A stretch of 64,000 nucleotides of DNA, from the NCBI RefSeq assembly GCF_900102855.1, contig NZ_FMWD01000003.1:218140-282139 (forward strand), written 5' to 3'. The stretch comes from Thiohalomonas denitrificans. GTDB taxonomy: Bacteria > Pseudomonadota > Gammaproteobacteria > Thiohalomonadales > Thiohalomonadaceae. Within the stretch, counting starts at the first letter, position 1. Every line of letters begins with the position of its first letter. A model generated the notes under the pieces. The model was not told the DNA's origin. It worked only from the letters and a program-made list of their open reading frames with translations, and made no database searches. Positions 36,547-46,658 of the stretch are shown here, in pieces. Position numbers and translations under genes: made by a program.

Positions 36547-36996
36547 TCAGCCCAGCTGTGGCGCCAGTTGGCCAAGCAGATCCCGTTCCGGCACCTTGGT
36601 GTAGTCCTTCTCGATATTTCGCGTGACGCAGCGGGTCAAATCAGTCGTCATGTGCTTGTTGAACCGGCCGTGAAAACGCGGCGGTGCCACCACAACGAGT
36701 TCGCTGAATGCATTCTTGGCCCGGTGGGCGTCCAGCGTGTGGGCCAGCTCCCGCGCGAAGCGATCGACTTCAAAGTCATGCGGATCGGTCGGTTCCGGGA
36801 AACTGCCGTAGGCTTTCTTGCCGGCGGTGCCGTCGCTACGGGTTTCCCTGTGACTGGAGTGATCGGAGGTGATCTCCTGGTCCTTGCGGCGGCTGTCGGG
36901 GTGAGCAAACTCTTCAATCAGGCTGAGTGCTTTGCCTTCGTGACGAAACAGTCGTGCCTCGCTGCCATTGGCGACCAAAATCCAAGCCTGGTTCAT
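36547..36996 (-). CDS. Host attachment family protein
   Basis: A 149-residue protein of the family annotated as required for attachment to host cells. It begins NQAWILVANGSEARLF, has a variable Arg/Asp/Ser-rich middle and ends with ELVVVAPPRFHGRFNKHM and the Asp-rich EKDYTKVPERDLLGQL, as in the family. A strong AAGGAGGT site precedes ATG 36996. The biochemical role is not known; the fold resembles peptide-release-factor-like/eRF1 domains in some analyses, which I cannot test. In a free-living organism a host role is doubtful. Confidence 0.85.
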   Translation of the reverse strand: MNQAWILVANGSEARLFRHEGKALSLIEEFAHPDSRRKDQEITSDHSSHRETRSDGTAGKKAYGSFPEPTDPHDFEVDRFARELAHTLDAHRAKNAFSELVVVAPPRFHGRFNKHMTTDLTRCVTRNIEKDYTKVPERDLLGQLAPQLG

Positions 36997-37246
36997 CGAG
37001 ACCTCCTTAATTCGATTCTACCAAAGAGTGTAGCTTTGCCTTGAACCATTATCCCGTCGAAGCGGTTCTTTCCGATCCGGGTGCCGCCCTGCCGCTCCAA
37101 CGGGGTGGTGCACCGGGGATCTGCCCGGTTTCCGGTAGCGCACCTGCCCCGAGGTGAAAAGGAGTAAAGGCCGCTATTCCAGGCATTCGGCCGGACGATC
37201 CATGGGCCGCCAAACCGGTGGCCGGGCGTAAAAAGCGGGGATCTTG

Positions 37247-38818
37247 TCAGGCGTTCGCCTGCCAGCTGGTGTCCAGCTCTTTTTCAATTTGCTCGATCAA
37301 TCGGTTCGTGAACAGTGGCCGGGAGGTATCGATAGTGATTACGGGTTCATCGGGCGCCGGTCGCTGAACGTGAGAAAGTTGCTGTATGAGCACCGCGATA
37401 TCGGCCTCCGATGCGTCCGAGCCATCGGCTTGCCGACTTGCTACGCGCTCGCGCAGCACCGACTCCGGGGCCTCGCACTGCAGTATCAGGAACGGGACGC
37501 CGCGGCGCTGCGCCAGTAGAGCGAACCGGTCCCGTTCCTCCCTCTTCAGAAAGGTGGCGTCCACAAGCGCAGGAGTACCGCCGGCCAGGAGCTGTTCGGT
37601 GATCGACTCCAATCGCTCATAGGTCTGCAGGGTCGCCTCGGGGGTATAGATGCCGCCCCCCGGGGCCGATGCGGAATCGGCATCCGGAGCCAGATTGAAC
37701 AGGCGTTTGCGTTCGACGTCAGAGCGTGCGCGGACCGCCCCGAGCTGCTCGACGAGCGTTTGACTCACCGTCGTTTTGCCGGAGCCGGAGAGGCCCCAGG
37801 TCAGTAGCAGGAAGGGCCGGCAGCTTTTGGTGAAATGGCAAGCCAGCTTCAGGTAGGAGTCCAGTTCCGAACGGCTTTGCCGATCATCGGTGATCTGGGA
37901 GAGGCGGATGGCCGCGATCTTTGCCCGCACCATGGCCCGGTAGACCTGGTAGAAACGCAGCAGTGTCACGCCACCGAAATCACCGGTCCACTCCAGATAG
38001 CGGTTGAGAAAACGCCAGGCCAGCGGCCCGGCGTGCCGGTTGGTAAGGTCCATGGTGAGAAAGGCGATCTCGCTGACGGGGTCGATGAAACGGAGTTGCG
38101 GGTTGAACTCGATACCGTCGAATGCCTGGGGCCGGCCATTATAAAAGACGATATTGTTGAGGTGCAGATCGCCGTGGCATTCGCGGATAAAGCCCGCCTG
38201 CCAGCGCTCGCCCAACAGCGATCTGTGCTGTTGGTAACGGGCTTCTGACCATTGCTCCAGTTGGTTGAGTTCTGCCGGGTGCTCGGCCAAAAACCGGCGG
38301 ATCTGCCGAAAGTTCTCCGCCATTGGCGCCAATATCGATTCGGCATCGCCGTAGGCTGTGGTACCGGGCAGGTCGAGATGGAAAGTGGCGATCCGCTGCG
38401 CCAGGGCATCGATATGCTCCGGTTGCAGACGCCCGTCTCTTTGCATGCGGCTCATGAGCTCCGTTTCGGGGAAACGCAGCATCTTTACGGCGAATTCGAC
38501 AGCCGGCGTACCCCCGAAGACGGGTCCCTCCGTCGTCTCGGCGACGCTCACCCGCTCCAGGTAGAGGTCCGGGGCCGTGCGCTGGTTCAGGCGCAGCTCC
38601 TCGTCGCAGAAATGGCGTCGCCGTTCGAGAGTCGAATAGTCGACAAACCCGAGGTCCAGCGGACGCTTGAATTTGTAGGCGTACCGTCCGGCGAGCAGGA
38701 CGCGGGAGATGTGGGTTTCGATGATACGTACCGACCCCTCCGGCCCAGTGGACCGGCAGGAATCCGCCAGGGCTTGAATCCGCCCGCCCTGTTGCTTGTC
38801 TTCCGCTTCCAAGTCCAT
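37247..38818 (-). CDS. Bifunctional phosphotransferase-like / P-loop kinase protein
   Basis: A ~523-residue two-domain protein. Residues ~1-330 resemble aminoglycoside phosphotransferase-like kinases: the catalytic segment ECHGDLHLNNIVF and the metal-binding IDPVSEIAFLTMDL are clear. Residues ~340-523 are a P-loop kinase with Walker A WGLSGSGKTTVSQ and ALVDATFLKREERD. Such fusions are widespread but their substrates are unknown. ATG 38818 has no good ribosome site; the frame is open to 38962. It is divergent from the DinG-family helicase gene. Confidence 0.85.
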   Translation of the reverse strand: MDLEAEDKQQGGRIQALADSCRSTGPEGSVRIIETHISRVLLAGRYAYKFKRPLDLGFVDYSTLERRRHFCDEELRLNQRTAPDLYLERVSVAETTEGPVFGGTPAVEFAVKMLRFPETELMSRMQRDGRLQPEHIDALAQRIATFHLDLPGTTAYGDAESILAPMAENFRQIRRFLAEHPAELNQLEQWSEARYQQHRSLLGERWQAGFIRECHGDLHLNNIVFYNGRPQAFDGIEFNPQLRFIDPVSEIAFLTMDLTNRHAGPLAWRFLNRYLEWTGDFGGVTLLRFYQVYRAMVRAKIAAIRLSQITDDRQSRSELDSYLKLACHFTKSCRPFLLLTWGLSGSGKTTVSQTLVEQLGAVRARSDVERKRLFNLAPDADSASAPGGGIYTPEATLQTYERLESITEQLLAGGTPALVDATFLKREERDRFALLAQRRGVPFLILQCEAPESVLRERVASRQADGSDASEADIAVLIQQLSHVQRPAPDEPVITIDTSRPLFTNRLIEQIEKELDTSWQANA

Positions 38819-39026
38819 GCAAAATACGCGCTTGTCCGATACCCCACTGATTGTACGATACACTGGATCAGTCGCGCAGGGGGTTCGGTAAACGGGCAGG
38901 GAGTCCGCACCTACTGGTCGACAAAACAGAAGGCGAAGAGCACCGACGGTCCCCTGAACCAAAGAACGGGAATAACCGATGGGCTCACGCTCCCCTCAAC
39001 CCTGACAGGCGACCATCTCCCTTCCC

Positions 39027-40955
39027 ATGCAGACACCCGGTGACATCCTTGGGCCGGACGGGCCCTTCGCCCGGCTACTGACCGGTTTTTCGCCGCGCCT
39101 GCAGCAGCGGGAAATGGCCGATGCCGTGGCCGAGGCCATCGCAGGCCGGGAGGTACTGGTCGCGGAGGCCGGGACCGGCACCGGCAAAACCTTTGCCTAT
39201 CTGGTACCCGCCCTGCTGTCCGGCGAGAAGGTGATCATCTCCACGGGGACCCGCAATCTCCAGGATCAGCTCTTCACCAAGGATCTGCCGCTGGTCCGGG
39301 ATGCCCTGGCACTGCCCGTGGAGGTTGCGCTGCTCAAGGGGCGGGCGAATTACCTCTGCCTTCCCCGCCTGGATGCGGCCGTCGAGGAGGGATTTGCCAG
39401 CCGGCGAATCGCAGCCGAGATCCAGACCGTCAGGCGTTGGGCAGCTATTACTGCCGCCGGTGATATTGCCGAACTGACGGCATTGCCGGAGGATTCCCAG
39501 GTTTGGCCGATGGTCACCTCTACCGCCGACAACTGCCATGGCGGGGAGTGCGATCACTTTAATGATTGTTTTCTGATGAAGGCGCGTCGGGCGGCGCAGG
39601 AGGCGGATGTCCTGGTGGTCAATCACCACCTGCTGTTCGCCGACATGGCGCTCAAGGAAAGCGGGTTCGGTGAACTGCTGCCCGGGGCCAGTGCCTTCAT
39701 CCTGGACGAGGCACACCAGCTTCCGGAGACGGCGTCCCACTTTTTCGGCACAAGCATTACCGGTAATCAGTTGCTGGAGCTGGTCCGTGACAGCATTACC
39801 GAGGAGCTGCGCGAGGCGGGGGATAGCCGGAGTGTGCGCGAAAGTGCCGAGTCTCTGGAGAAGTCCGTTCGTGACCTGCGACTTGCGTTCGGGGAGTCGC
39901 TGCGGCGTGGTCCCTGGCGTGAAGTGATGGCGCAGGTGATGCCCGTCGCAAAAAGCACCGCGGCTTGTCTGGGAGTGCTGAACGACGCCCTTGAGCAGTT
40001 GTCGAAGCGGGGCAAGGGACTGGAGGCGTGTGCCCGTCGGGCGGTGGAGTTGTCGGCGCGTTTCGACCAGCTGGTGTCCGATTCGCCGGTCGAGGGCTAC
40101 ATCCATTGGTACGAGACCCACAAGCGCTCGTTCGGGGTCAACCTGACCCCCATGGAGGTGGATCAGGTCTTCCGCGAACAGCTCGAACGTTTCCCCCAGG
40201 CCTGGATCATGACCTCTGCCACGCTGGCGGTGGGGGAGGAGTTCGGCCACTTCACCCAGCGGCTCGGCATCGGCGATGCCGTGACTCGTCGCTGGGAGAG
40301 CCCCTACGACTTTGCCCGGCAGGCGGTTCTTTATGTGCCACAGGGAATCCCGGAGCCGCCCGCCTCCGACTACACGGCCGCAGTCGTGGAGAGTGCCATA
40401 CCGGTTATGGAAGCGGCCGGGGGACGGACCTTCATGCTGTTCACCAGTCACCGTGCACTGCACGAGGCGGCGGAACTGCTCGAAGGGCGTTTCGACTATC
40501 CCATTCTGATCCAGGGTGATGCGCCGCGGAGCAAGTTGCTGGAGCGCTTTCGGGAACTCGGCAATGCGGTGCTGCTGGGCACCGGAAGCTTCTGGGAGGG
40601 GGTGGATGTGCGTGGAGAGGCGCTCTCCTGTGTGGTCATCGACAAACTCCCTTTCGCCTCGCCGGGCGACCCGGTGCTGCAGGCCCGGATCGATGCCATG
40701 CGCGAGCAGGGCGGCAATCCGTTTCGGGACCACCAGTTACCGCAAGCGGTGATTAGCCTCAAACAGGGGGTGGGGCGTCTGATTCGCGACGCTACCGATT
40801 ACGGCGTCCTGGTACTTTGTGACCCGAGGCTGGGTAGCCGCAGTTATGGCCGCGTTTTTCTCGACGCACTGCCGCCCATGACCCGAACCAGGAAACTGGA
40901 AGTGGTGGAACGTTTTTTTCGAATCCGGCAGCAGCCTAGAACAGCGAATAGGTAA
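39027..40955 (+). CDS. DinG/YoaA-family ATP-dependent helicase
   Basis: A 642-residue superfamily 2 XPD-like helicase. Motif I is EAGTGTGKTFAYL, Ia is ISTGTRNLQDQL, motif II DEAH is in FILDEAHQLPE, and the C-terminal motifs are GTGSFWEGVDVRG and QGVGRLIRDATDYG. Cysteines in the region between motifs I and II (NYLCLPR, then CHGGECDHFNDC) match a four-Cys iron-sulfur cluster. It should unwind DNA 5' to 3', resolving R-loops or damaged replication intermediates; the length is closer to YoaA than to DinG. The gene is followed by a 602-bp repeat-rich gap. Confidence 0.92.
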   Translation: MQTPGDILGPDGPFARLLTGFSPRLQQREMADAVAEAIAGREVLVAEAGTGTGKTFAYLVPALLSGEKVIISTGTRNLQDQLFTKDLPLVRDALALPVEVALLKGRANYLCLPRLDAAVEEGFASRRIAAEIQTVRRWAAITAAGDIAELTALPEDSQVWPMVTSTADNCHGGECDHFNDCFLMKARRAAQEADVLVVNHHLLFADMALKESGFGELLPGASAFILDEAHQLPETASHFFGTSITGNQLLELVRDSITEELREAGDSRSVRESAESLEKSVRDLRLAFGESLRRGPWREVMAQVMPVAKSTAACLGVLNDALEQLSKRGKGLEACARRAVELSARFDQLVSDSPVEGYIHWYETHKRSFGVNLTPMEVDQVFREQLERFPQAWIMTSATLAVGEEFGHFTQRLGIGDAVTRRWESPYDFARQAVLYVPQGIPEPPASDYTAAVVESAIPVMEAAGGRTFMLFTSHRALHEAAELLEGRFDYPILIQGDAPRSKLLERFRELGNAVLLGTGSFWEGVDVRGEALSCVVIDKLPFASPGDPVLQARIDAMREQGGNPFRDHQLPQAVISLKQGVGRLIRDATDYGVLVLCDPRLGSRSYGRVFLDALPPMTRTRKLEVVERFFRIRQQPRTANR

Positions 40956-40962
40956 ATTCCGA

Positions 40963-41069
40963 GCGGGGTGCAACTTATTGATATTGGGGCGCCGGCCGCA
41001 CGGACGCGGCCGTCGAGCCTTCAGGGACGTATTCATGGCATCCCCCAATATCAATGAGTTGCACCCCGC
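40963..41069. repeat. Hairpin element B: 27-bp arms around the same core as element A
   Basis: Arms at 40963-40989 and 41043-41069 pair over 27 positions with one G-T wobble. The 53-nt centre has a GGCCGC/GCGGCC mini-hairpin then CGTCGAGCCT and GTATTCATGGC, matching the centre of element A at 18227-18277. The arms do not resemble those of A. It begins 8 bp after the helicase stop and may end that transcript. Confidence 0.85.
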
Positions 41070-41094
41070 CCCACCGTTAGCTGATCGGTGCTCT

Positions 41095-41481
41095 AGTGGG
41101 CCATGCGGAAAATAGTGTAACTCTCAGCCGTTCCACAAAGCTCATAGGCAAGGCGCACGAGCGCAGGACTAGCGGGCCCGATTGATGTGTAGGGATGCAC
41201 GAATGCCGCGAGCGCATGGATGCGCAGGAGCGGCCAAGTGAGTGCAACACCGAATATGGGCTTTGTGGAACGGCCCGGAGGCAGCCCCGCCAAGGAGCCA
41301 ATGCCGCGTTACGGACTCCTTCCCTGGAGCCCGCCCTTCGGGCCGGCCTGCGGCTGTTCCAATCCGCTCCCGGCGGATTAGCGCACTCTTTGTAAAGGGC
41401 TCGCCATTCCCTGCGGAGTGCGCCTTGCCTTGGCTCCTTGGCGGGGCTCTGAGTGTCACACTATTTTCCGCATGGCCCACT
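41095..41481. mobile_element. MITE-like element with terminal and nested inverted repeats
   Basis: A 387-bp element whose ends (AGTGGGCCATGCGGAAAATA and its inverse complement) match at 29 of 31 positions. Three perfect internal inverted repeats nest inside it: 13 bp at 41129-41141 with 41260-41272, 12 bp at 41147-41158 with 41418-41429, and 17 bp at 41284-41300 with 41431-41447. No transposase frame is present and I see no clear target duplication. It may be a non-autonomous transposon or a structured repeat. Confidence 0.65.
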
Positions 41482-41557
41482 GGTCCGCTTGATACCCCCG
41501 TAGCGTCCGGGCATGATGCGGCTATATGCACTCACAAAAGAGATCACAGGAGAACTG

Positions 41558-42196
41558 ATGCACAAGCTGATGTTAACCGTCGCTGGCGCCGGAATGCTGC
41601 TAACCACCGCTCCCGTCATGGCGGAAACCATGAGCGGGTGGGGCGCAGGTGCCAGGCTGAGCAGTCTCGGGTACGGGGTCGAGGTGACCAAATCCCTGAC
41701 GCGGCAGCTGAATGCGCGTGTGGGCGTCAATACCTTCAGCCACAGCGATACCCGTACCGAAGGCGATATTACTTATGATGCCGATCTGAGCCTCCGCAAC
41801 GCCAACCTCCTGCTGGATTGGCATCCGTTTGAGAATGGCTTCCGGATGAGTTTGGGTTATCTGTTAAGCAATAATGAACTGGACCTGGAATCCCAATCAA
41901 CCGGTACCGTTACCGTCGGCAACAGCGAATACGAGCTGGACGGCGGTTATGTGAACGGAACCGCGGAGATGGGGGGCGGTGCCTATGTCGGTCTGGGCTA
42001 CAGTCGTGCGGGGCGGTCCGGATGGAGCTTTACGGCCGACCTGGGTGTCGTCATGCAGGGTAGCCCGGATGTCTCGCTTACGAGTAATGTCGTGGGCGAT
42101 GAAGACTTGCGAGCGGAGGAGAGGGAGCTGGAAAGTGACCTTGACGAGTTCGATCGCTATCCGGTGGTGGGTATTGGTATCTCCTACGGTTTCTGA
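41558..42196 (+). CDS. Outer membrane beta-barrel protein
   Basis: A 212-residue protein with a signal peptide (HKLMLTVAGAGMLLTTAP, cleavage after VMA) and alternating hydrophobic strands typical of an eight-stranded barrel, ending in GIGISYGF with a C-terminal Phe as recognised by the BAM machinery. Gly- and aromatic-rich strands (GWGAGARLSSLGYGVEV; GAYVGLGYSRAGRSGWSF) support this. ATG 41558 has AGGAGA 4-5 nt upstream. No specific family beyond OmpA/OmpW-like small barrels is recognised; function unknown. Confidence 0.82.
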   Translation: MHKLMLTVAGAGMLLTTAPVMAETMSGWGAGARLSSLGYGVEVTKSLTRQLNARVGVNTFSHSDTRTEGDITYDADLSLRNANLLLDWHPFENGFRMSLGYLLSNNELDLESQSTGTVTVGNSEYELDGGYVNGTAEMGGGAYVGLGYSRAGRSGWSFTADLGVVMQGSPDVSLTSNVVGDEDLRAEERELESDLDEFDRYPVVGIGISYGF

Positions 42197-42230
42197 ATGT
42201 ACTGCGCTTCGCACCCCTGGTTGACCGTTT

Positions 42231-42908
42231 ATGAAACTGATTGCCCTGGAAACCGCCACTGAGGCCTGCTCGGCAGCCCTCTGCAGCGATGGTGAAACGC
42301 TTGAACGCTACACCGTCCAGCCGCGTGGCCATGCCGACCTGATCCTCGGGATGGTCGACGAGCTCCTCTCCGAGGCGGGCCTGAAGCTCGGGGAGCTGGA
42401 TGCCCTGGCCTTTGGTCAGGGGCCCGGCGCCTTCACCGGTGTGCGAATCGCGGTCGGTGTGATTCAGGGGCTGGCTTTTGGTGCCGAACTGCCGGTGGTG
42501 CCGGTTTCCACCCTGCAAGCATTGGCGCAGGGGGCATTCCGTGAACAGGGACACGGCCGGGTGCTGGCCGCCATCGACGCCCGGATGGGGGAGGTCTACT
42601 GGGGCGCCTTCACGGAGGGCCCTTCCGGCCTCCTGGAGCCTGCGGGCGAAGAGGGTGTGTTCAGGCCCGAGGCGGTGCCGTTTTCGACCGGGAGCGACTG
42701 GTTCGGGGTCGGCTCCGGCTGGAACACCTACCCTGAGGTCCTTGCCCGGCATCTGGGCAGGGATATCCCCCACGATGGCGAGCGGCTTCCCAGGGCACGA
42801 GACATAGCGGCGCTGGCGGTGCCGGTGATCGGGCGGGGCGAGGGCCTCCCGGCCGAAAAGGCGCTTCCCGTCTATCTTCGGGACCAGGTGGTTCGCAAAC
42901 CCGCCTGA
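42231..42908 (+). CDS. tsaB: tRNA threonylcarbamoyladenosine biosynthesis protein TsaB
   Basis: A 225-residue ASKHA-fold protein that forms the TsaBDE complex making t6A37 in ANN-decoding tRNAs. The N-terminus LIALETATEACSAALC, the typical GQGPGAFTGVRIAVG motif and DARMGEVYWG are present. It is the inactive partner of TsaD, which is not in the window. It lies 34 bp after the outer membrane protein gene; the ribosome site is weak. Confidence 0.93.
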   Translation: MKLIALETATEACSAALCSDGETLERYTVQPRGHADLILGMVDELLSEAGLKLGELDALAFGQGPGAFTGVRIAVGVIQGLAFGAELPVVPVSTLQALAQGAFREQGHGRVLAAIDARMGEVYWGAFTEGPSGLLEPAGEEGVFRPEAVPFSTGSDWFGVGSGWNTYPEVLARHLGRDIPHDGERLPRARDIAALAVPVIGRGEGLPAEKALPVYLRDQVVRKPA

Positions 42909-42978
42909 ACACCACTACAGGGTTGATGAGAGTGGGCAGCGAGAGCCCGCAACCGATGAAACTCTGTGGCCACCGTGA

Positions 42979-43623
42979 TTATCTCGTAATTGCCCCCGCT
43001 TCATGCAACAGCTCGGCTACTGCTTCGGCCATAAGACGGTAGCCCGCGGCATTCGGGTGGATGCGATCGGATTTCAGCTCCTCATCCGATTCCACAGCAG
43101 GGATGATATCCGGCTCCAACGGCACCTGCATGGTCGTGGCGATGTCGCTGTACAGCGGTTCACTCTCCATCAGGAACAGCTTAGGCCTGGGGACGCCCAG
43201 GAGTACGACTTCAATACCCCTGGCCCGGGCGATTTCAATCATCTCACGGAGGTTGTCGGCGAGCCGATCACCATCCTGTTTTTGCAGCAGGTCGTTGCCG
43301 CCGTGGCAAAGCAGTAGCAGGACGGGTTGGTGCTGTTCGAGGAGGCCGGGCAGGCGCTTCAGTCCCTCGTGACTCAATTCGCCGGGAACGCCGGCATTGA
43401 CGACGCGTCGGCCGATGAGCCGTTCCAGGACCGCGGGGTAGCTCTCCTCGGGAGCGGCACCGGTGCCGTACGTGAGACTGTCCCCGAACGCCAGAATGGT
43501 AGCGTGCTGGTGAAGCGGCAACAGTTGCGGCTGCTCCCCGCAGGCGAAAAGCAGGAGGACGGCAGCAAACACGACGGCGCTGCCCCTGAACCCCCGGATT
43601 ATGTGGTTGCACGATTCCCGCAT
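42979..43623 (-). CDS. GDSL/SGNH-type esterase (TesA-like), lipoprotein
   Basis: A 214-residue SGNH hydrolase. The catalytic Ser is in FGDSLTYGTG, the oxyanion Gly/Asn are in NAGVPGE and HGGND, and the Asp-His pair is in DRIHPN. An N-terminal hydrophobic segment ends in LLLFACGEQ, a lipobox, predicting a lipoprotein; the enterobacterial TesA instead has a cleaved signal. It probably hydrolyses acyl or aryl esters or lysophospholipids in the periplasm. It is followed downstream on the complementary side by tsaB (convergent). Confidence 0.9.
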   Translation of the reverse strand: MRESCNHIIRGFRGSAVVFAAVLLLFACGEQPQLLPLHQHATILAFGDSLTYGTGAAPEESYPAVLERLIGRRVVNAGVPGELSHEGLKRLPGLLEQHQPVLLLLCHGGNDLLQKQDGDRLADNLREMIEIARARGIEVVLLGVPRPKLFLMESEPLYSDIATTMQVPLEPDIIPAVESDEELKSDRIHPNAAGYRLMAEAVAELLHEAGAITR

Positions 43624-43657
43624 GCCTAATTTCCTGTCATGGAATTCCTGGGCTATC

Positions 43658-43790
43658 CCCTCCGTTCCCGGCGGGGGCCGCCCCCGGCACGATATCCGTG
43701 ACGGGAAATCGCCGCGGGGGCGCGCCTCCTACCGAGTGGCTATTGCCTCCGTTCCGGGTAGGGAAGCCGCCCCGGCGCGGCCTGATCGGT
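43658..43790. repeat. REP-like palindromic repeat cluster
   Basis: The gap between the esterase and dapE genes has REP-like units: TCGCCGCGGGGGCGCGCCTC at 43709-43728 continuing CTACC (minus orientation), and GTAGGGAAGCCGCCCCGGCG at 43758-43777 continuing to GATCGG (plus orientation), plus a weaker GC palindrome at 43665-43688. The segment GGCTAT..CCTCCGTTCC occurs twice (43651-43668 and 43738-43755). Confidence 0.5.
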
Positions 43791-43798
43791 GATTGGTT

Positions 43799-45106
<1,308 letters not shown>

Positions 45107-45107
<1 letters not shown>

Positions 45108-45454
45108 CAGTTCTTGAAAAGCTCAGAGTATCCACCTTCGGAGAAGCCTACGCGAATCGCGCCGTCGTGCTCCAGCACCGGGCGCTTTATCAGCGTCGGC
45201 TCTTCGCGGATGAGTTCCAGCGCTTTTACTTCATCGACATTGGCTTTCTTCTCGGCCGGCAGTTTGCGCCAAGCCAGGCCCCGGCGATTCAGCAGCACCT
45301 CCCAACCGACGGCTTCTACCCAGGCAGTCAGCCGATCCTCCGGAAGGCCGTCGGCGCGAAAATCATGGAACGTGTGCTCGATAGCGTGCTCGCGCAACCA
45401 CTTGCGCGCCTTTCGCACCGTATCACAGGTTTTGATGCCGTAGATTTTGGCCAT
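45107..45454 (-). CDS. ArsC/Spx-family thioredoxin-fold protein (YffB-like)
   Basis: A 115-residue thioredoxin-fold protein beginning AKIYGIKTCDTVRKARKWL, with a single Cys in the TCDT position, then FHDFRADGLPEDRL and PTLIKRPVLEHDG, matching the YffB group of the ArsC family. In enterobacteria the same gene sits next to dapE, as here. Despite the family name it is unlikely to be an arsenate reductase because it lacks the extra Cys residues; a role in thiol chemistry is inferred. It lies between palindromes I and II. Confidence 0.9.
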
Positions 45455-45465
45455 TGTTAGCTATC

Positions 45466-45616
45466 AACCACAGAGAACACTGAGTTCACAGAGAAAACGC
45501 TTATAACCTAAAGCGAAAAAGCGTGCTTCTAGCGCAATCCTAGATTTTCCGTTTTTTGAGTCTTTGCGTGTCATCCCTTTGCATTTCTCTGTGTGTTCTC
45601 TGTGTCCTCTGTGGTT
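45466..45616. repeat. Long palindrome, yffB-dapD gap
   Basis: Arms AACCACAGAGAACACTGAGT and onward (45466-45497) and ...CTCTGTGTCCTCTGTGGTT (45584-45616) are imperfect inverse complements over about 32 nt with an AT-rich centre of ~85 nt. Same ACCACAGAG class as the inner arms of the neighbouring gaps. Confidence 0.75.
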
Positions 45617-45631
45617 GGTTTTCTACTGCTG

Positions 45632-46456
45632 TTAGATATCCCGCAGCAGCTCGTTGATGCCGACCTTGGAGCGGGTCTTCTCGTCGACTTTCTTGACGAT
45701 CACGGCGCAGTAGAGGCTGTATTTTCCATCCTTGCTCGGCAGGTTTCCGGAGACCACCACCGAGCCGGCGGGGATGCGGCCATAGAGGATTTCGTCTTTT
45801 TCGCGGTCGTAGATGCGGGTGGACTGGCCGATGTAGACCCCCATGGAGATGACCGCACCCTCCTCGACGATGACCCCCTCGACAACCTCGGAGCGGGCGC
45901 CGATGAAGCAGTTGTCCTCGATGATGGTCGGGGCCGCCTGCAGGGGCTCCAGAACGCCGCCGATGCCGACGCCGCCGGAGAGATGGACATTCTTGCCGAT
46001 CTGCGCACAGGAGCCGACGGTCGCCCAGGTATCGACCATGGTGCCGGAATCCACGTAGGCGCCGATATTGGTATAGGAGGGCATCAGCACCACACCGGGC
46101 GCGATATAGGAGCCGCGTCGGGCCGAGGCCGGTGGGACCACGCGTACACCGCAGTCGCGAAAGTCGCGTGAGTTCATGTCGGCATATTTGGACGGCACCT
46201 TGTCGAAATAGTTGGTGAAGCCGCCCTTCATGTAGCGGTTGTCCTCGATGCGGAAGGAGAGCAGGACCGCCTTCTTCAACCACTCGTTGACCTTCCAGTC
46301 ACCCACGCCGCGGCGTTCGGCAACCCGCTGTTCGCCACTGTCCAGCAGGCGGATGGCCTCTTCGACGGCCTCTTTCACTTGAGGCTCGGCACTGCGCGGC
46401 GTGATGTTGGCGCGGTGCTCAAAGGCTTCCTCGATAACACTCTTGATGTCTTCCAT
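45632..46456 (-). CDS. dapD: 2,3,4,5-tetrahydropyridine-2,6-dicarboxylate N-succinyltransferase
   Basis: A 274-residue left-handed beta-helix enzyme that succinylates tetrahydrodipicolinate in the lysine/diaminopimelate pathway. It begins [18 protein letters not shown], has hexapeptide repeats through [20 protein letters not shown] and [19 protein letters not shown], and ends [18 protein letters not shown], all typical. An AAGGAGAAA site precedes the start. It is in the middle of the dap group, with long palindromes on both sides. Confidence 0.96.
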   Translation of the reverse strand: MEDIKSVIEEAFEHRANITPRSAEPQVKEAVEEAIRLLDSGEQRVAERRGVGDWKVNEWLKKAVLLSFRIEDNRYMKGGFTNYFDKVPSKYADMNSRDFRDCGVRVVPPASARRGSYIAPGVVLMPSYTNIGAYVDSGTMVDTWATVGSCAQIGKNVHLSGGVGIGGVLEPLQAAPTIIEDNCFIGARSEVVEGVIVEEGAVISMGVYIGQSTRIYDREKDEILYGRIPAGSVVVSGNLPSKDGKYSLYCAVIVKKVDEKTRSKVGINELLRDI

Positions 46457-46497
46457 CTTTTCTCCTTGAACCGGATTGATAAACGGCTAAACGGTTG

Positions 46498-46637
46498 AAC
46501 CACGGGGAACATTGGGAGCACGGGGTTGTTACCACAGAGAGCACAGAGTCGTTTTTTCGAAGATTATTTTCTCCGTGTTCTCTGTGCCCTCTGTGGTTTG
46601 CGGTGTTGTCCCCGTGAACCCCGTGCCCCCCGTGGTT
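46498..46637. repeat. Nested palindrome, dapD-dapC gap
   Basis: Outer arms of ACCACGGGG type (46498-46525 and 46610-46637) surround inner arms of ACCACAGAG type (46531-46550 and 46571-46597). This is the best preserved of the three dap-operon palindromes. Confidence 0.8.
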
Positions 46638-46658
46638 AGCTGCTTTTTAAATCGTCAC

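Larger units (their letters stand above)
40956..41557. other. Repeat-rich gap between helicase and outer membrane protein genes
   Basis: This 602-bp interval contains hairpin element B (40963-41069) and the 387-bp inverted-repeat element (41095-41481) and no supported gene. Open frames across it, for example on the minus strand at 41169-41531, are made by the repeats and have no ribosome sites. Confidence 0.7.

Noticed and set aside
39075-40733. 552-codon minus-strand open frame inside the helicase gene
   Set aside because: The plus strand carries all DinG-family motifs; the minus frame has no motif or ribosome site and reflects high GC content.
41169-41531. 120-codon minus-strand frame inside the MITE-like element
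   Set aside because: It follows the repeat structure, has no ribosome site and no transposase motif.
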